The position numbers and the translations under genes were made by a program. Shown piece by piece: positions 8,080 through 14,629 of a stretch of DNA of 32,738 nucleotides. The notes beneath the pieces are model-generated. The model did no database searches and was not told where the DNA came from. It saw nothing but the letters and a program-made list of their open reading frames with translations. The stretch is taken from contig CAZDZO010000013.1 of NCBI GenBank assembly GCA_964509975.1, positions 1 through 32,738 of the forward strand, given 5' to 3'. Numbering within the stretch: position 1 is the stretch's first letter; each line of letters begins with the position of its first letter. Origin of the DNA: CAZVBV01 sp964509975 (GTDB taxonomy: Bacteria; Patescibacteriota; Gracilibacteria; UBA4473).

Positions 8080-8751
8080 CTATTCGAAAAGATGAAATTC
8101 TTCAATGGCAAAAAGTGTGTGATGAACCTCTTCAAAAACCTCTTTTGGAAGTTTGTCTTTTTTCTCTAAAAATGTCTTGCAATCTGATCGTCGCAGAAAT
8201 TCAATGACTTGTCGGGCACTATTGGAAAGGGCTACAGCATTTGGCGTTCTTTTCTTTGAAAATTCAAAACTCTGTGGATCAAAAAAGACATCGTCTTGAA
8301 TCTGATCGAATCGAGCCATGAGGCCCAAGAAATCCAGAATAACAACGTGAAAAAAGAGATCAAAAACTTCGTACTCTTCTGCGTTTACATTTTCACAAAG
8401 TGTCGAGATCGTTTGAAACAGAACGGGAGTGGGTTTTTCAGGGGGAAGTACTTTCCCAAGAAGTTCGATCCACATGAATCCCATCTTGTTTATTTCAAAA
8501 TTTTTCTCAAACCCGTGAAATACTTTTGTGGTGTTGGCTGATTTAAGAGATTTAGAACTTCGTCCTTCAAATATAGAAATTTCTAACATTCGAAAGAAAT
8601 CAATCTCTGCTTTTCGTTTCTTTGAGTTTCCAAATTTTTTAACAGACATAGAAACTTTTCCAAATTTCTCCGTGAAGAATTCTAAAAAAGCATCGTCATT
8701 CGCGAGGAGTGTTCGTTTGAGCAAGAAACCATTGGTGAGGAGTTCTCCCAT
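8080..8751 (-). CDS. recO: DNA repair protein RecO
   Basis: RecF-pathway mediator that binds SSB and single-stranded DNA, helps load RecA and anneals strands. The 223-residue protein begins with the typical OB-fold segment: FLLKRTLLANDDAFLEFFTE (9-28), then GKVSMSVKKFGNSKK (31-45) and LEISIFEGR (56-64). The remaining 150 residues are helical. The C-terminal CxxC zinc motif of many RecO proteins is absent, as in several other lineages. Its ATG overlaps the ftsX stop by 1 nt (TAATG), indicating translational coupling. Confidence 0.85.
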   Translation of the reverse strand: MGELLTNGFLLKRTLLANDDAFLEFFTEKFGKVSMSVKKFGNSKKRKAEIDFFRMLEISIFEGRSSKSLKSANTTKVFHGFEKNFEINKMGFMWIELLGKVLPPEKPTPVLFQTISTLCENVNAEEYEVFDLFFHVVILDFLGLMARFDQIQDDVFFDPQSFEFSKKRTPNAVALSNSARQVIEFLRRSDCKTFLEKKDKLPKEVFEEVHHTLFAIEEFHLFE

Positions 8752-9596
8752 TAGCTACTAAATTTTCCCGATAAATACTTCCGAACAGCAATCCATGCTC
8801 CGAGCATTCCAACTAGCCCTGAGATAAGGATTTCAAAAGAGAATATATTATTCCAAAGATGCATAAATATTTCGCCAGCGGGCAGAATATTGATTTGCTT
8901 GAGAACAAAAACAAACACGATAATGGCAAGAACACTCGAGGTAATACCGAGTAGGAACCCTTCTACCAAAAAAGGACCCGCGATGAATTTTGTGTTGGCG
9001 CCAACAAATCGGGCGATAAAGACTTCATTCTTTCGTGAGAAGATAACAATACGAAACGTATTGACCATAAGGAGAATTCCTCCTGCCAAAAAGATAGCAA
9101 TGAGCCAGTATCCGGCCTTCTCAACACCATCACGTACACGAAGAAGATTATCGATAATATTCACAAAGTCTCGCTCCCCTTCTCCATCCCATGTCCCAAT
9201 GACTGAATCATATCGTCCTTTTTTCAAAATCTCAAAGACATCGTTCACTTCTCTGAGATTGAGAAATTGTACGTGGAGTCGCGGTGGAAGTTGGAAGTTG
9301 TCAATTGTTTCGGCAGGGAATATCTCCACTTCAACTTCATACATGCCCAGTTCATTTTTCAAAGCATCAAATTCAAAAGCGTCGTAATCAGCCCGTAATT
9401 CGAGTGAGAAGTCCGCTCGTTTCTCAAGATTTTGCAATGAATAATCCGCAAAAAATTGAATTGAGAATACAAAGTTTAACAAAAACAAAATCAACGCTCC
9501 CAAGAGTATGGTTGTTCCCGATAGGAATTTATTTCGCCAGACCTGGATTGAGCCCTCGCGGAAACTCCGAAGCAGGAGCGGTTTAATGTTTTTCAT
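8751..9596 (-). CDS. ftsX: Cell division permease-like protein FtsX
   Basis: Inner-membrane partner of the ATPase FtsE, transmitting a signal to peptidoglycan hydrolases at the division site. The 281-residue protein has the FtsX arrangement: cytosolic N-terminus (SFREGSIQVWRNKFLS), a first span at about 24-50, an extracellular domain to about 155 with the family-type KNELGMYEVEVEIFPAE segment, then three spans at about 163-185, 208-233 and 255-272. The conserved VNTFRIVIFSRKNEVFIARFVGA loop follows span 2. No ftsE lies next to it, although ftsE-ftsX pairs are common. It starts the ftsX-recO-tgt run. Confidence 0.92.
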   Translation of the reverse strand: MKNIKPLLLRSFREGSIQVWRNKFLSGTTILLGALILFLLNFVFSIQFFADYSLQNLEKRADFSLELRADYDAFEFDALKNELGMYEVEVEIFPAETIDNFQLPPRLHVQFLNLREVNDVFEILKKGRYDSVIGTWDGEGERDFVNIIDNLLRVRDGVEKAGYWLIAIFLAGGILLMVNTFRIVIFSRKNEVFIARFVGANTKFIAGPFLVEGFLLGITSSVLAIIVFVFVLKQINILPAGEIFMHLWNNIFSFEILISGLVGMLGAWIAVRKYLSGKFSS

Positions 9597-9644
9597 TTTT
9601 ATTTTCTCAATGATAGCTGATTTTTTTTATCTTCTCAACCTCTC

Positions 9645-9747
9645 TGTCCTCATTCCCCTGAAGAGGGGAACCCAGTCAATCAGGGAATTCCATAAAAAAG
9701 AAAAAGGAATTTATAAAGACTGGGTCCCCGCCTTCGCGGGGATGACA
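9645..9747. repeat. TGTC-ended palindromic element between ftsX and the nucleotidyltransferase gene
   Basis: AACCCAGTC near the left and GACTGGGTC near the right are inverted. Each side carries its own small hairpin (CCCCTGAAGAGGGG and CCCCGCCTTCGCGGGG), and the right end is GGGATGACA. It belongs to the same family as 6757-6899. No gene was found in 9597-9846. Confidence 0.7.
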
Positions 9748-9793
9748 TTTCATTGGAAAATATTAAAATAATTTTTAAGCACCAAAATTAATC

Positions 9794-9814
9794 TTGAACA
9801 CATTTATTGTTCAA
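9794..9814. repeat. 21-bp palindrome, copy 2
   Basis: TTGAACA, 7-nt centre CATTTAT, TGTTCAA. It is the exact reverse complement of copy 1 and lies 33 bp past the stop of the FAD-synthetase-like gene. Confidence 0.8.
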
Positions 9815-9846
9815 CACTCTTTAACTTTTTAACTCTTATACTATTT

Positions 9847-10245
9847 TCAAAACTTCGAACTTTTAAAATGCTCCGGTCTATACGCATTCCCTCTCATAAT
9901 TTCAATATCTGGAAAAAGTTTCGCGCCTTTCACTTCATCAAATTGTTGATCATAGCCCAGAAAAATTGCATTGGGCATTTCTTCTCGAATTGTCTCCCAG
10001 ATGTTGCCATCTTTTCTCCCTAGTCTCACATGGGCATGGGGAATATTTTCTGATTGCACTCGTTCGAGTCGCGCTTCTTCAGAATTTCGTGGAACACGTC
10101 CCTTAATCCGCTCTACAGTCCCCTCTCGTCCGATGATAATAATAAGCTGATCACACATTCCACTGGCTGTGTGTAGGAAATGCTGGTGTCCCACATGGAA
10201 GTGGTCAAACGTACCAGCGACAAGAAGTTTTGAAAAATGTTTCAC
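9847..10245 (-). CDS. RibL-like FAD synthetase / nucleotidyltransferase
   Basis: A 132-residue nucleotidyltransferase of the HIGH superfamily. Motifs are GTFDHFHVGHQHFL near the N-terminus (HxGH, nucleotide binding), REGTVERIKGRVPR in the middle and FLGYDQQFDE near residue 110. This set resembles archaeal FAD synthetase RibL (FMN + ATP to FAD) more closely than bacterial CoaD. Glycerol-3-phosphate cytidylyltransferase is the main alternative. The GTG at 10245 is chosen because it begins the conserved fold and follows a TACACT box by 6 nt; longer versions would run through a strong terminator hairpin (10272-10309). The FAD product is inferred. Confidence 0.8.
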   Translation of the reverse strand: MKHFSKLLVAGTFDHFHVGHQHFLHTASGMCDQLIIIIGREGTVERIKGRVPRNSEEARLERVQSENIPHAHVRLGRKDGNIWETIREEMPNAIFLGYDQQFDEVKGAKLFPDIEIMRGNAYRPEHFKSSKF

Positions 10246-10251
10246 GCGTAG

Positions 10252-10257
10252 AGTGTA
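10252..10257 (-). promoter_or_regulatory. -10 box of the RibL-like gene
   Basis: TACACT on the minus strand ends 6 nt before the GTG at 10245. No clear -35 is visible. The position directly after a terminator supports independent transcription. Confidence 0.45.
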
Positions 10258-10271
10258 CTTATTTTGAGGTA

Positions 10272-10309
10272 AGGATAAAAGGAGGAAGTTGTGTGCACAA
10301 CTTCCTCCT
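10272..10309 (-). terminator. Terminator of the tiny-gene cluster
   Basis: A near-perfect palindrome with arms AGGAGGAAGTTGT / ACAACTTCCTCCT is followed on the minus strand by TTTTATCC. It ends the minus-strand transcript carrying the genes at 10326-10894. Confidence 0.8.
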
Positions 10310-10325
10310 CTGGTTAGACTTCGGG

Positions 10326-10481
10326 CTAATTTAATTTTTTGAATGTGTCCGGTGATGATCCGCATATATGGCAAGGTTTCTTTCTTTGTTTTCTTTTAAG
10401 GAAATGTCCATTTGGACATAACCAAAGATTTCGCTTTTGCCTTTTTTGTTTGGGAACATTCTTTTTCTTCTTCTTTCTCAT
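10326..10481 (-). CDS. Tiny basic zinc-ribbon-like protein
   Basis: A 51-residue protein with a very basic N-terminus (RKKKKKNVPKQKRQKR) and two cysteine pairs or knuckles: LCPNGH at about 20-25 and CHICG at about 36-40. The spacing suits one small zinc ribbon that binds nucleic acid or ribosomes. It does not match the standard small ribosomal proteins I know. The ATG at 10481 is 1 nt after the stop of the preceding gene (TGATATG), so translation is probably coupled. It is the last gene before the terminator at 10272. The function is unknown. Confidence 0.6.
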   Translation of the reverse strand: MRKKKKKNVPKQKRQKRNLWLCPNGHFLKRKQRKKPCHICGSSPDTFKKLN

Positions 10482-10482
10482 A

Positions 10483-10689
10483 TCAAACAGCTTGCCCTCC
10501 ACAATGGTTACAAGTTGCGTCAGCACTTCCCTCGAGTCCTTTGGATTGAGGAATTGTTGTTTTCTTACCACAATCTTCACGGGTCACAATTTCCATTTTC
10601 TTGCCTATTCCTTTTTCTTCGAAGCGGCTGTGTACTCCTTTTGGGAGTTCGCATTTTTCTGTTCTTACATTTTCTTTCAAATTGGTCAT
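10483..10689 (-). CDS. Tiny protein with C-terminal CxxC motif
   Basis: A 68-residue protein that I do not recognise. It is polar and Lys/Glu-rich, with cysteines at KCELPKG, REDCGKK and CNHCGGQAV. The last two groups could bind a metal together. The first 30 residues (MTNLKENVRTEKCELPKG onward) show no membrane segment. It sits in a tight row with the 57-residue gene (31 bp upstream) and the zinc-ribbon gene (1 nt downstream), which suggests one mRNA. No Shine-Dalgarno sequence is seen before its ATG. Confidence 0.5.
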   Translation of the reverse strand: MTNLKENVRTEKCELPKGVHSRFEEKGIGKKMEIVTREDCGKKTTIPQSKGLEGSADATCNHCGGQAV

Positions 10690-10720
10690 AGATCTACAGT
10701 TTAGTTTAAAAAATTTGTTA

Positions 10721-10894
10721 TTAAGAAAAACGGCACATTTTTCCTGGTTTTCGACCCATTCGACTCGTTCCTCCAGCTAATTTTACGGTTGATTTTATTA
10801 CTGCAACTAGGCTGTCTGGGGTGGAAAATTCCGCACGTCGTCTGGGTTGTCCATCGTTTAGAAAAACGGTCTTTTTGCTTTTTTTCTTCGTCAT
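10721..10894 (-). CDS. Tiny basic protein, first of the cluster
   Basis: A 57-residue protein starting MTKKKSKKTVFLNDGQPRRR and ending GRKPGKMCRFS. It is highly basic and has one hydrophobic stretch (SLVAVIKSTVKLAGG). Unlike most genes here it has a clear Shine-Dalgarno sequence (AGGAA, 8 nt before the ATG), matching the long structured leader upstream. It resembles no family I know. High charge and small size suggest a ribosome- or nucleic-acid-associated role, but that is inference. Confidence 0.5.
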   Translation of the reverse strand: MTKKKSKKTVFLNDGQPRRRAEFSTPDSLVAVIKSTVKLAGGTSRMGRKPGKMCRFS

Positions 10895-10930
10895 AATGTA
10901 TTCCTCATATTTAAAATTGATTTAGATTAC

Positions 10931-11094
10931 TTTCCCAATAGAGAGAACGTACTACAAAGAATACGCTCATGACTATTGGGAAATGATACAGAGCCCGAAG
11001 TTTTCCTTTTGAAAATGAAATGAGTTATAACTCCCCGCTGAGCGGGGGTATCTAACTACAAGAAATCATTCAAAGGGAAAAGAATGAGCTCTGT
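10931..11094 (-). promoter_or_regulatory. Structured leader with two large hairpins before the tiny-gene cluster
   Basis: Two strong hairpins lie in the region upstream of the gene at 10894. Hairpin 1 has a perfect 11-bp stem, TTTCCCAATAG (10931-10941) with CTATTGGGAAA (10973-10983), around a second small stem. Hairpin 2 is longer: ACAGAGC (10988-10994) with GCTCTGT (11088-11094), then a nearly continuous stem of 11001-11018 with 11066-11081, capped by a GC-rich hairpin at 11030-11049. The multi-stem shape suggests a cis-acting RNA such as a riboswitch or autoregulatory leader, or a separate small RNA. It matches no riboswitch class I know by sequence. Confidence 0.55.
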
Positions 11095-11233
11095 GATTCG
11101 TTATGTAAAAGAACAACCCCGGTCTGTATGAGCGGGGAGGTGTGTGTTTTTATTTTTATAACAATTCCTAGCCCGCTTAGAGGTTCTTAATAATAAACAA
11201 GAATTTTCGCAGATAGGTTGTCATTGCGCCGAA

Positions 11234-11356
11234 AGATAATGGATGATTTATTGTTTGTCAAATTTTTTTGTATTCCTCCCCTTTTAGGGGAGGCTAGGTG
11301 GGGTGTTTTTTGGGTACCCCCTCCAACCCCAGAGGGATCTTTGGAATCCATTATCT
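11234..11356. repeat. Palindromic element with AGATAATGGAT termini
   Basis: AGATAATGGAT (11234-11244) and its exact reverse complement (11346-11356) enclose about 100 bp. Inside is the hairpin CCTCCCCT-TTT-AGGGGAGG (11275-11293) of the C/G-block family. The ATCCATTAT terminus recurs in the element at 18773. The 10895-11621 gap holds no other gene. Confidence 0.65.
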
Positions 11357-11376
11357 GGAAACTTAATTCCTGAGCA

Positions 11377-11399
11377 GGTTCAGGGCTGTGTCCTGAACC
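11377..11399. repeat. GGTTCAGG hairpin, family with loop GCTGTGT
   Basis: Stem GGTTCAGG / CCTGAACC with loop GCTGTGT. The copy at 13424 has stem GGAGCAGG / CCTGCTCC with the same loop, so the stem changes compensate each other. Confidence 0.65.
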
Positions 11400-11490
11400 A
11401 AGACGTTTAAATATTCGATTTATGTGAAATGATTATCTGCAAACCTCAAAAGTTCAATTAGTATCAACAAATCTTGACCAACAAACATGT

Positions 11491-11513
11491 GGAGCAGGAC
11501 ACAGTCCTGCTCC
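11491..11513. repeat. GGAGCAGG hairpin upstream of gatC (inverse of 13424)
   Basis: Stem GGAGCAGG / CCTGCTCC. With its ACATGT flank it matches the reverse complement of the copy at 13424-13451 over about 30 bp. The two copies bracket gatC-gatA as a long inverted pair. Confidence 0.7.
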
Positions 11514-11522
11514 TGCGATTGT

Positions 11523-11554
11523 ACCCCCTCCAACTCCCCCTACAAAGGGGAGAA
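11523..11554. repeat. C/G-block repeat matching an insert in carA
   Basis: The reverse complement of these 32 bp agrees with carA positions 13692-13723 at 31 of 32 bases. Here it is intergenic, about 17 bp before the gatC promoter. Confidence 0.8.
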
Positions 11555-11570
11555 GATAAAGAGAATTTTT

Positions 11571-11599
11571 TTGAAATATGTCTCAAATATCGGTACACT
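11571..11599 (+). promoter_or_regulatory. Promoter of gatC-gatA
   Basis: TTGAAA (11571-11576), 17-bp spacer and TACACT (11594-11599). The leader before the ATG at 11622 would be about 16 nt. Confidence 0.7.
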
Positions 11600-11621
11600 C
11601 TTCCAGACAAATTCCGACCCC

Positions 11622-11906
11622 ATGATTTCTGCCAAAGAAGTACGGCACATTGCGAAACTCGCCAAACTTGAACTCACCGATAGAGAGGTGAAGAAGTTTT
11701 CGGGAGAACTCTCGGATATCTTGGATTTTTTCAAAACTTTGCAGGAAGTAAAAACCGACAAAGTTGAAGAAACCTCTCAGGTAACGGGACTTATGAATGT
11801 GGTGCGATCGGATGAAATAGAAGTCGATGGACAGGAAGATGCCCTTCTCCAATGTACCTCTCACAAAGTAAAGGATCACTCCGTGCAGATCCCAAAAATT
11901 ATGTAA
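11622..11906 (+). CDS. gatC: Asp/Glu-tRNA amidotransferase subunit C
   Basis: Smallest subunit of GatCAB, which converts Glu-tRNA(Gln) and Asp-tRNA(Asn) to the amides. GatC wraps around GatA and stabilises it. The 94-residue protein has the normal length and the family pattern: ISAKEVRHIAKLAKLELTDREV at the start, then FSGELSDILDFFKTLQEVKTD. The ATG at 11622 is chosen because it starts the conserved region and lies properly behind the promoter. Its TAA stop shares one base with the gatA ATG (TAATG), so the two are coupled. Confidence 0.92.
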   Translation: MISAKEVRHIAKLAKLELTDREVKKFSGELSDILDFFKTLQEVKTDKVEETSQVTGLMNVVRSDEIEVDGQEDALLQCTSHKVKDHSVQIPKIM

Positions 11907-13348
11907 TGGATTTAACAAAGAAAACGCTCGCAGAACTCTCAAAACTTTTCCAAAGTGGAAAAGCGAGTTCTCGTGAAATCACAGAAGCATTTATTGCGAA
12001 CATTGAAGCAAGAGAGAAAGATATTAATGCGTTTGTAACCACAACGTTCGATCTTGCACGAGAGATGGCAGATGCCGCTGATTCGAGATTTAAAAATAAA
12101 ACACTGCTTTCTCCTATCGATGGAATGCCGATTGCACTCAAAGATGTGGTCTGTACAAAGGAAGCCAAAACAACGGCCAGTTCAAATGTCTTGAAAGACT
12201 TTCAATCACCCTATGATGCGGAAGTTTGGAAACGGCTCAAGGAAGCAGGAGCGGTATTACTCGGAAAAACAAACACTGATGAGTTTACTATGGGAGCCAG
12301 TACGGAGACGTCTGCCTTTGGAGTAACGAAGAATCCGTATGATTTAGAACGGGTGGCGGGAGGAAGTTCGGGAGGTTCTACGGCGGCAGTGGCAGCAAAC
12401 TTCTGTACAGCTGCAATTGGCACTGATACCGGAGGATCTATTCGTCAGCCGGCTCATTTCTGTGGAGTGACGGGGTTGAAAGTTTCTTACGGACGGGTTT
12501 CTCGTTGGGGAACAATCCCAATGGCTTCAAGTTTGGATACAGTGGGACCAATTGCAAAAACAGCTGAAGACTGTGCGATGATCTTGCAAGTGATTGCGGG
12601 ACAAGACGAAAAAGATTCTACGACACTCAAAACAGAGGTTTTGAATTACACCGAATTACTCGACACTTCAATTGAAGGACTGAAAATTGGTTTACCAGAA
12701 GAATATTTTGAAACGGAAGGAGTGGAGAGTGATGTGCTTGAAGTGATTGAATCAACAAAAGCGATACTCACAGACCTCGGAGCAAAACTGGTTCCTATTT
12801 CCCTTCCTCACACAGAATATGGCGTTCCAGTATATTACATTATTGCGCCTTCAGAAATTTCAGCCAACATGGCACGATTTGATGGGATTCGATTTGGAAG
12901 TGGGAAAGAAGGTAAGACGCTTGATGATATTTACAAAAAAACACGAGAAGAGGGATTTGGAGATGAGTTGAAGAGACGAATCTTACTTGGAACGTATGCG
13001 CTCAGTGCAGGATACTACGATGCGTTTTATCGAAAGGCACAGAAAGTGCGTACGCTTATTAAAGAAGATTTTGACAAGGCGTTTGAAGAGGTGGATGCAA
13101 TTCTCACACCAGTTTCCCCTACTTCAGCGTTCAAAATTGGCGCAAACTCAACGCCACTTCAGATGTATCTCGAAGACACATTTACAATTCCAGCGAGTTT
13201 GGCAGGGGTTTGTGGAATGTCTATTCCTGTTGGAAAATCAGAAGAAGGAGAACTCCCTATCGGAGCGCAACTCATAGGACCGCAATCACGAGAAGATCGT
13301 ATTCTGCGAATTGCGCATCAAATACAGAGAACAGTTAACAGCGAATAG
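11906..13348 (+). CDS. gatA: Asp/Glu-tRNA amidotransferase subunit A (amidase)
   Basis: The glutaminase subunit of GatCAB, releasing ammonia from glutamine for transamidation on GatB. The 480-residue protein of the amidase-signature family has a complete Ser-cisSer-Lys triad: K79 in IALKDV, S154 in GGSSGGS and S178 in TDTGGSIR. The start at 11906 (MDLTKKTLAEL) fits the family and overlaps the gatC stop by 1 nt. gatB is on the opposite strand at 27504-28919, so the operon is split. Presence of GatCAB suggests that Gln- and/or Asn-tRNA is made indirectly. Confidence 0.97.
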   Translation: MDLTKKTLAELSKLFQSGKASSREITEAFIANIEAREKDINAFVTTTFDLAREMADAADSRFKNKTLLSPIDGMPIALKDVVCTKEAKTTASSNVLKDFQSPYDAEVWKRLKEAGAVLLGKTNTDEFTMGASTETSAFGVTKNPYDLERVAGGSSGGSTAAVAANFCTAAIGTDTGGSIRQPAHFCGVTGLKVSYGRVSRWGTIPMASSLDTVGPIAKTAEDCAMILQVIAGQDEKDSTTLKTEVLNYTELLDTSIEGLKIGLPEEYFETEGVESDVLEVIESTKAILTDLGAKLVPISLPHTEYGVPVYYIIAPSEISANMARFDGIRFGSGKEGKTLDDIYKKTREEGFGDELKRRILLGTYALSAGYYDAFYRKAQKVRTLIKEDFDKAFEEVDAILTPVSPTSAFKIGANSTPLQMYLEDTFTIPASLAGVCGMSIPVGKSEEGELPIGAQLIGPQSREDRILRIAHQIQRTVNSE

Positions 13349-13363
13349 TTTCCAGAAAAGAAA

Positions 13364-13489
13364 ATGAATAATTATAAAGATTTACAAGTGTGGAAAAAGG
13401 CATTCGACCTTTCCGCTGAAGCAGGAGCAGGGCTGTGTCCTGCTCCACATGTTAAAACTATGAACTGTAAACTGTTAACTATAAACTGA
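13364..13489 (+). pseudogene. Remnant of a four-helix-bundle (23S rRNA intervening-sequence type) protein gene
   Basis: The first 17 codons (MNNYKDLQVWKKAFDLS) match the start of the four-helix-bundle family linked to 23S rRNA intervening sequences, which normally runs to about 115-125 residues. After codon 18 the frame enters a dispersed hairpin repeat (13424-13446) and then a repeat-like tail, and it stops after 41 codons. The rest of the gene is missing, so this is a remnant broken by repeat-associated recombination or insertion. It lies between gatA and carA on their strand. Confidence 0.6.
13424..13446. repeat. GGAGCAGG hairpin inside the four-helix-bundle remnant
   Basis: Stem GGAGCAGG / CCTGCTCC with loop GCTGTGT, followed by ACATGTT. 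It is inverse to the copy at 11491. It marks the point where the remnant loses similarity to its family. Confidence 0.7.
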
Positions 13490-13495
13490 TAATCA

Positions 13496-14578
13496 ATGAA
13501 ACTCTTTTTAGAAAACAAATCGGTATTGGAAGGAACAAGTTTTGGAGCCAATATTGAATCGGAAGGAGAAGTCGTTTTCACAACAGGGATGACGGGATAT
13601 TTAGAAATACTTACTGATCCGAGTTATTACGGACAGATTGTTGTTTTCACGTTTCCGCTTATTGGGAATTACGGAGTCTTTGACAAAGAATTTCTCCCCC
13701 TTGTAGGGGGAGTTGGAGGGGGTATTGATAAAGTTTACGAATCACAAAAGATTTGGGTAAAAGGAGTTATCTTGGCTGAGGATTCTAAAGAATTCTCACA
13801 TGAGTTGGGAAAAACTGCCTTTGCGCAATGGCTCAAAGATAACAATATTCCAGCACTTTCTGGTGTGGACACACGAGCGCTCACACAGGTGATTCGTGAA
13901 CACGGAGTCTTACTCGGAAAGATTGGAAATGAAGCGCCGAAGAAATATGAAGATCCGCTCAAAGGACGATATGTCCCTGAGGTTTCTCCACAAAAGATGG
14001 AGATTCTTGAACCCGAGAAATCATGTGGTAAAACAATAGCCTTCATGGATTGCGGAGCAAAGAACGGAATTTTTCGAAACTTTTTAAAACGAGGTGTAAA
14101 GGTGATCAGACTTCCCTTCAATCAGAACCCGTTTGATTTGAAAGAAAAGTTTGATGGAATCTTCTTTTCCAATGGGCCTGGTGATCCGGAAACCGTAACC
14201 GAAACAATTGCCATTGCTCGTGAAGCACTCAAAAAAAACATCCCGATCTTCGGAATTTGTCTAGGGAATCAAATGTTGGCGTTGGCGGCTGGTGGAAAAA
14301 CACGAAAAATGAAGTACGGACACAGAGGCGTCAATCAACCGGTGAGAGATATGCAGTCTGGACGTTGTCTCATTACCACCCAGAATCATGGATTTGAAGT
14401 CGTTATGGACAGTTTACCGGATGACATAATCCCCTGGTTTGAAAACCTGAACGATAAATCAAACGAAGGACTGCGTCACAAGACACGTCCTGTCTTTGCT
14501 ACACAGTTTCATCCGGAAGCTTGCGCGGGTCCAGAAGACGCACAGTATTTGTTTGATGAGTTTATTAAGACACTTTAA
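13496..14578 (+). CDS. carA: Carbamoyl-phosphate synthase small (glutaminase) subunit
   Basis: Hydrolyses glutamine to supply ammonia to CarB for carbamoyl phosphate (pyrimidines, arginine). The 360-residue protein has the CarA N-terminal domain and a class I glutamine amidotransferase domain with C255 (FGICLGNQ), H339 and E341 (FHPEA). Segments such as FPLIGNYG and GVDTRALT resemble the eukaryotic/Bacteroidetes-like branch. Residues 66-76 (FLPLVGGVGGG) have no counterpart in remembered homologues. They are encoded by a copy of a dispersed intergenic repeat (13692-13723) that keeps the frame. carB lies 2.5 kb downstream, beyond three opposite-strand genes. Confidence 0.96.
   Translation: MKLFLENKSVLEGTSFGANIESEGEVVFTTGMTGYLEILTDPSYYGQIVVFTFPLIGNYGVFDKEFLPLVGGVGGGIDKVYESQKIWVKGVILAEDSKEFSHELGKTAFAQWLKDNNIPALSGVDTRALTQVIREHGVLLGKIGNEAPKKYEDPLKGRYVPEVSPQKMEILEPEKSCGKTIAFMDCGAKNGIFRNFLKRGVKVIRLPFNQNPFDLKEKFDGIFFSNGPGDPETVTETIAIAREALKKNIPIFGICLGNQMLALAAGGKTRKMKYGHRGVNQPVRDMQSGRCLITTQNHGFEVVMDSLPDDIIPWFENLNDKSNEGLRHKTRPVFATQFHPEACAGPEDAQYLFDEFIKTL
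13692..13723. repeat. Dispersed C/G-block repeat in frame within carA
   Basis: This 32-bp segment matches the reverse complement of intergenic 11523-11554 at 31 of 32 positions. It lies in carA codons 66-76 and is read as Phe-Leu-Pro-Leu-Val followed by a Gly/Val run. Confidence 0.85.
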
Positions 14579-14622
14579 ATCCCCGAGTCGTAATGCAACT
14601 CAGGGATTGATTTATTTTTTTC
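14578..14622 (+). terminator. carA: Terminator after carA
   Basis: Stem AATCCCCGAGT / ACTCAGGGATT (one bulge), then TTTATTTTTTT. It starts inside the carA stop codon and lies just before the convergent gene end at 14630. Confidence 0.75.
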
Positions 14623-14629
14623 AGAGTGG

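Noticed and set aside
10339..10704. A 121-codon plus-strand frame opposite the tiny-gene cluster, rich in Phe and Cys
   Set aside because: It is a shadow of the lysine-rich minus-strand genes. The minus strand has the Shine-Dalgarno sequence, coupled stops and starts, and the terminator.
13424..13446. Possible CRISPR-like repeat units (GGAGCAGG hairpins)
   Set aside because: There are only three scattered copies in both orientations, with no regular spacers and no cas genes.
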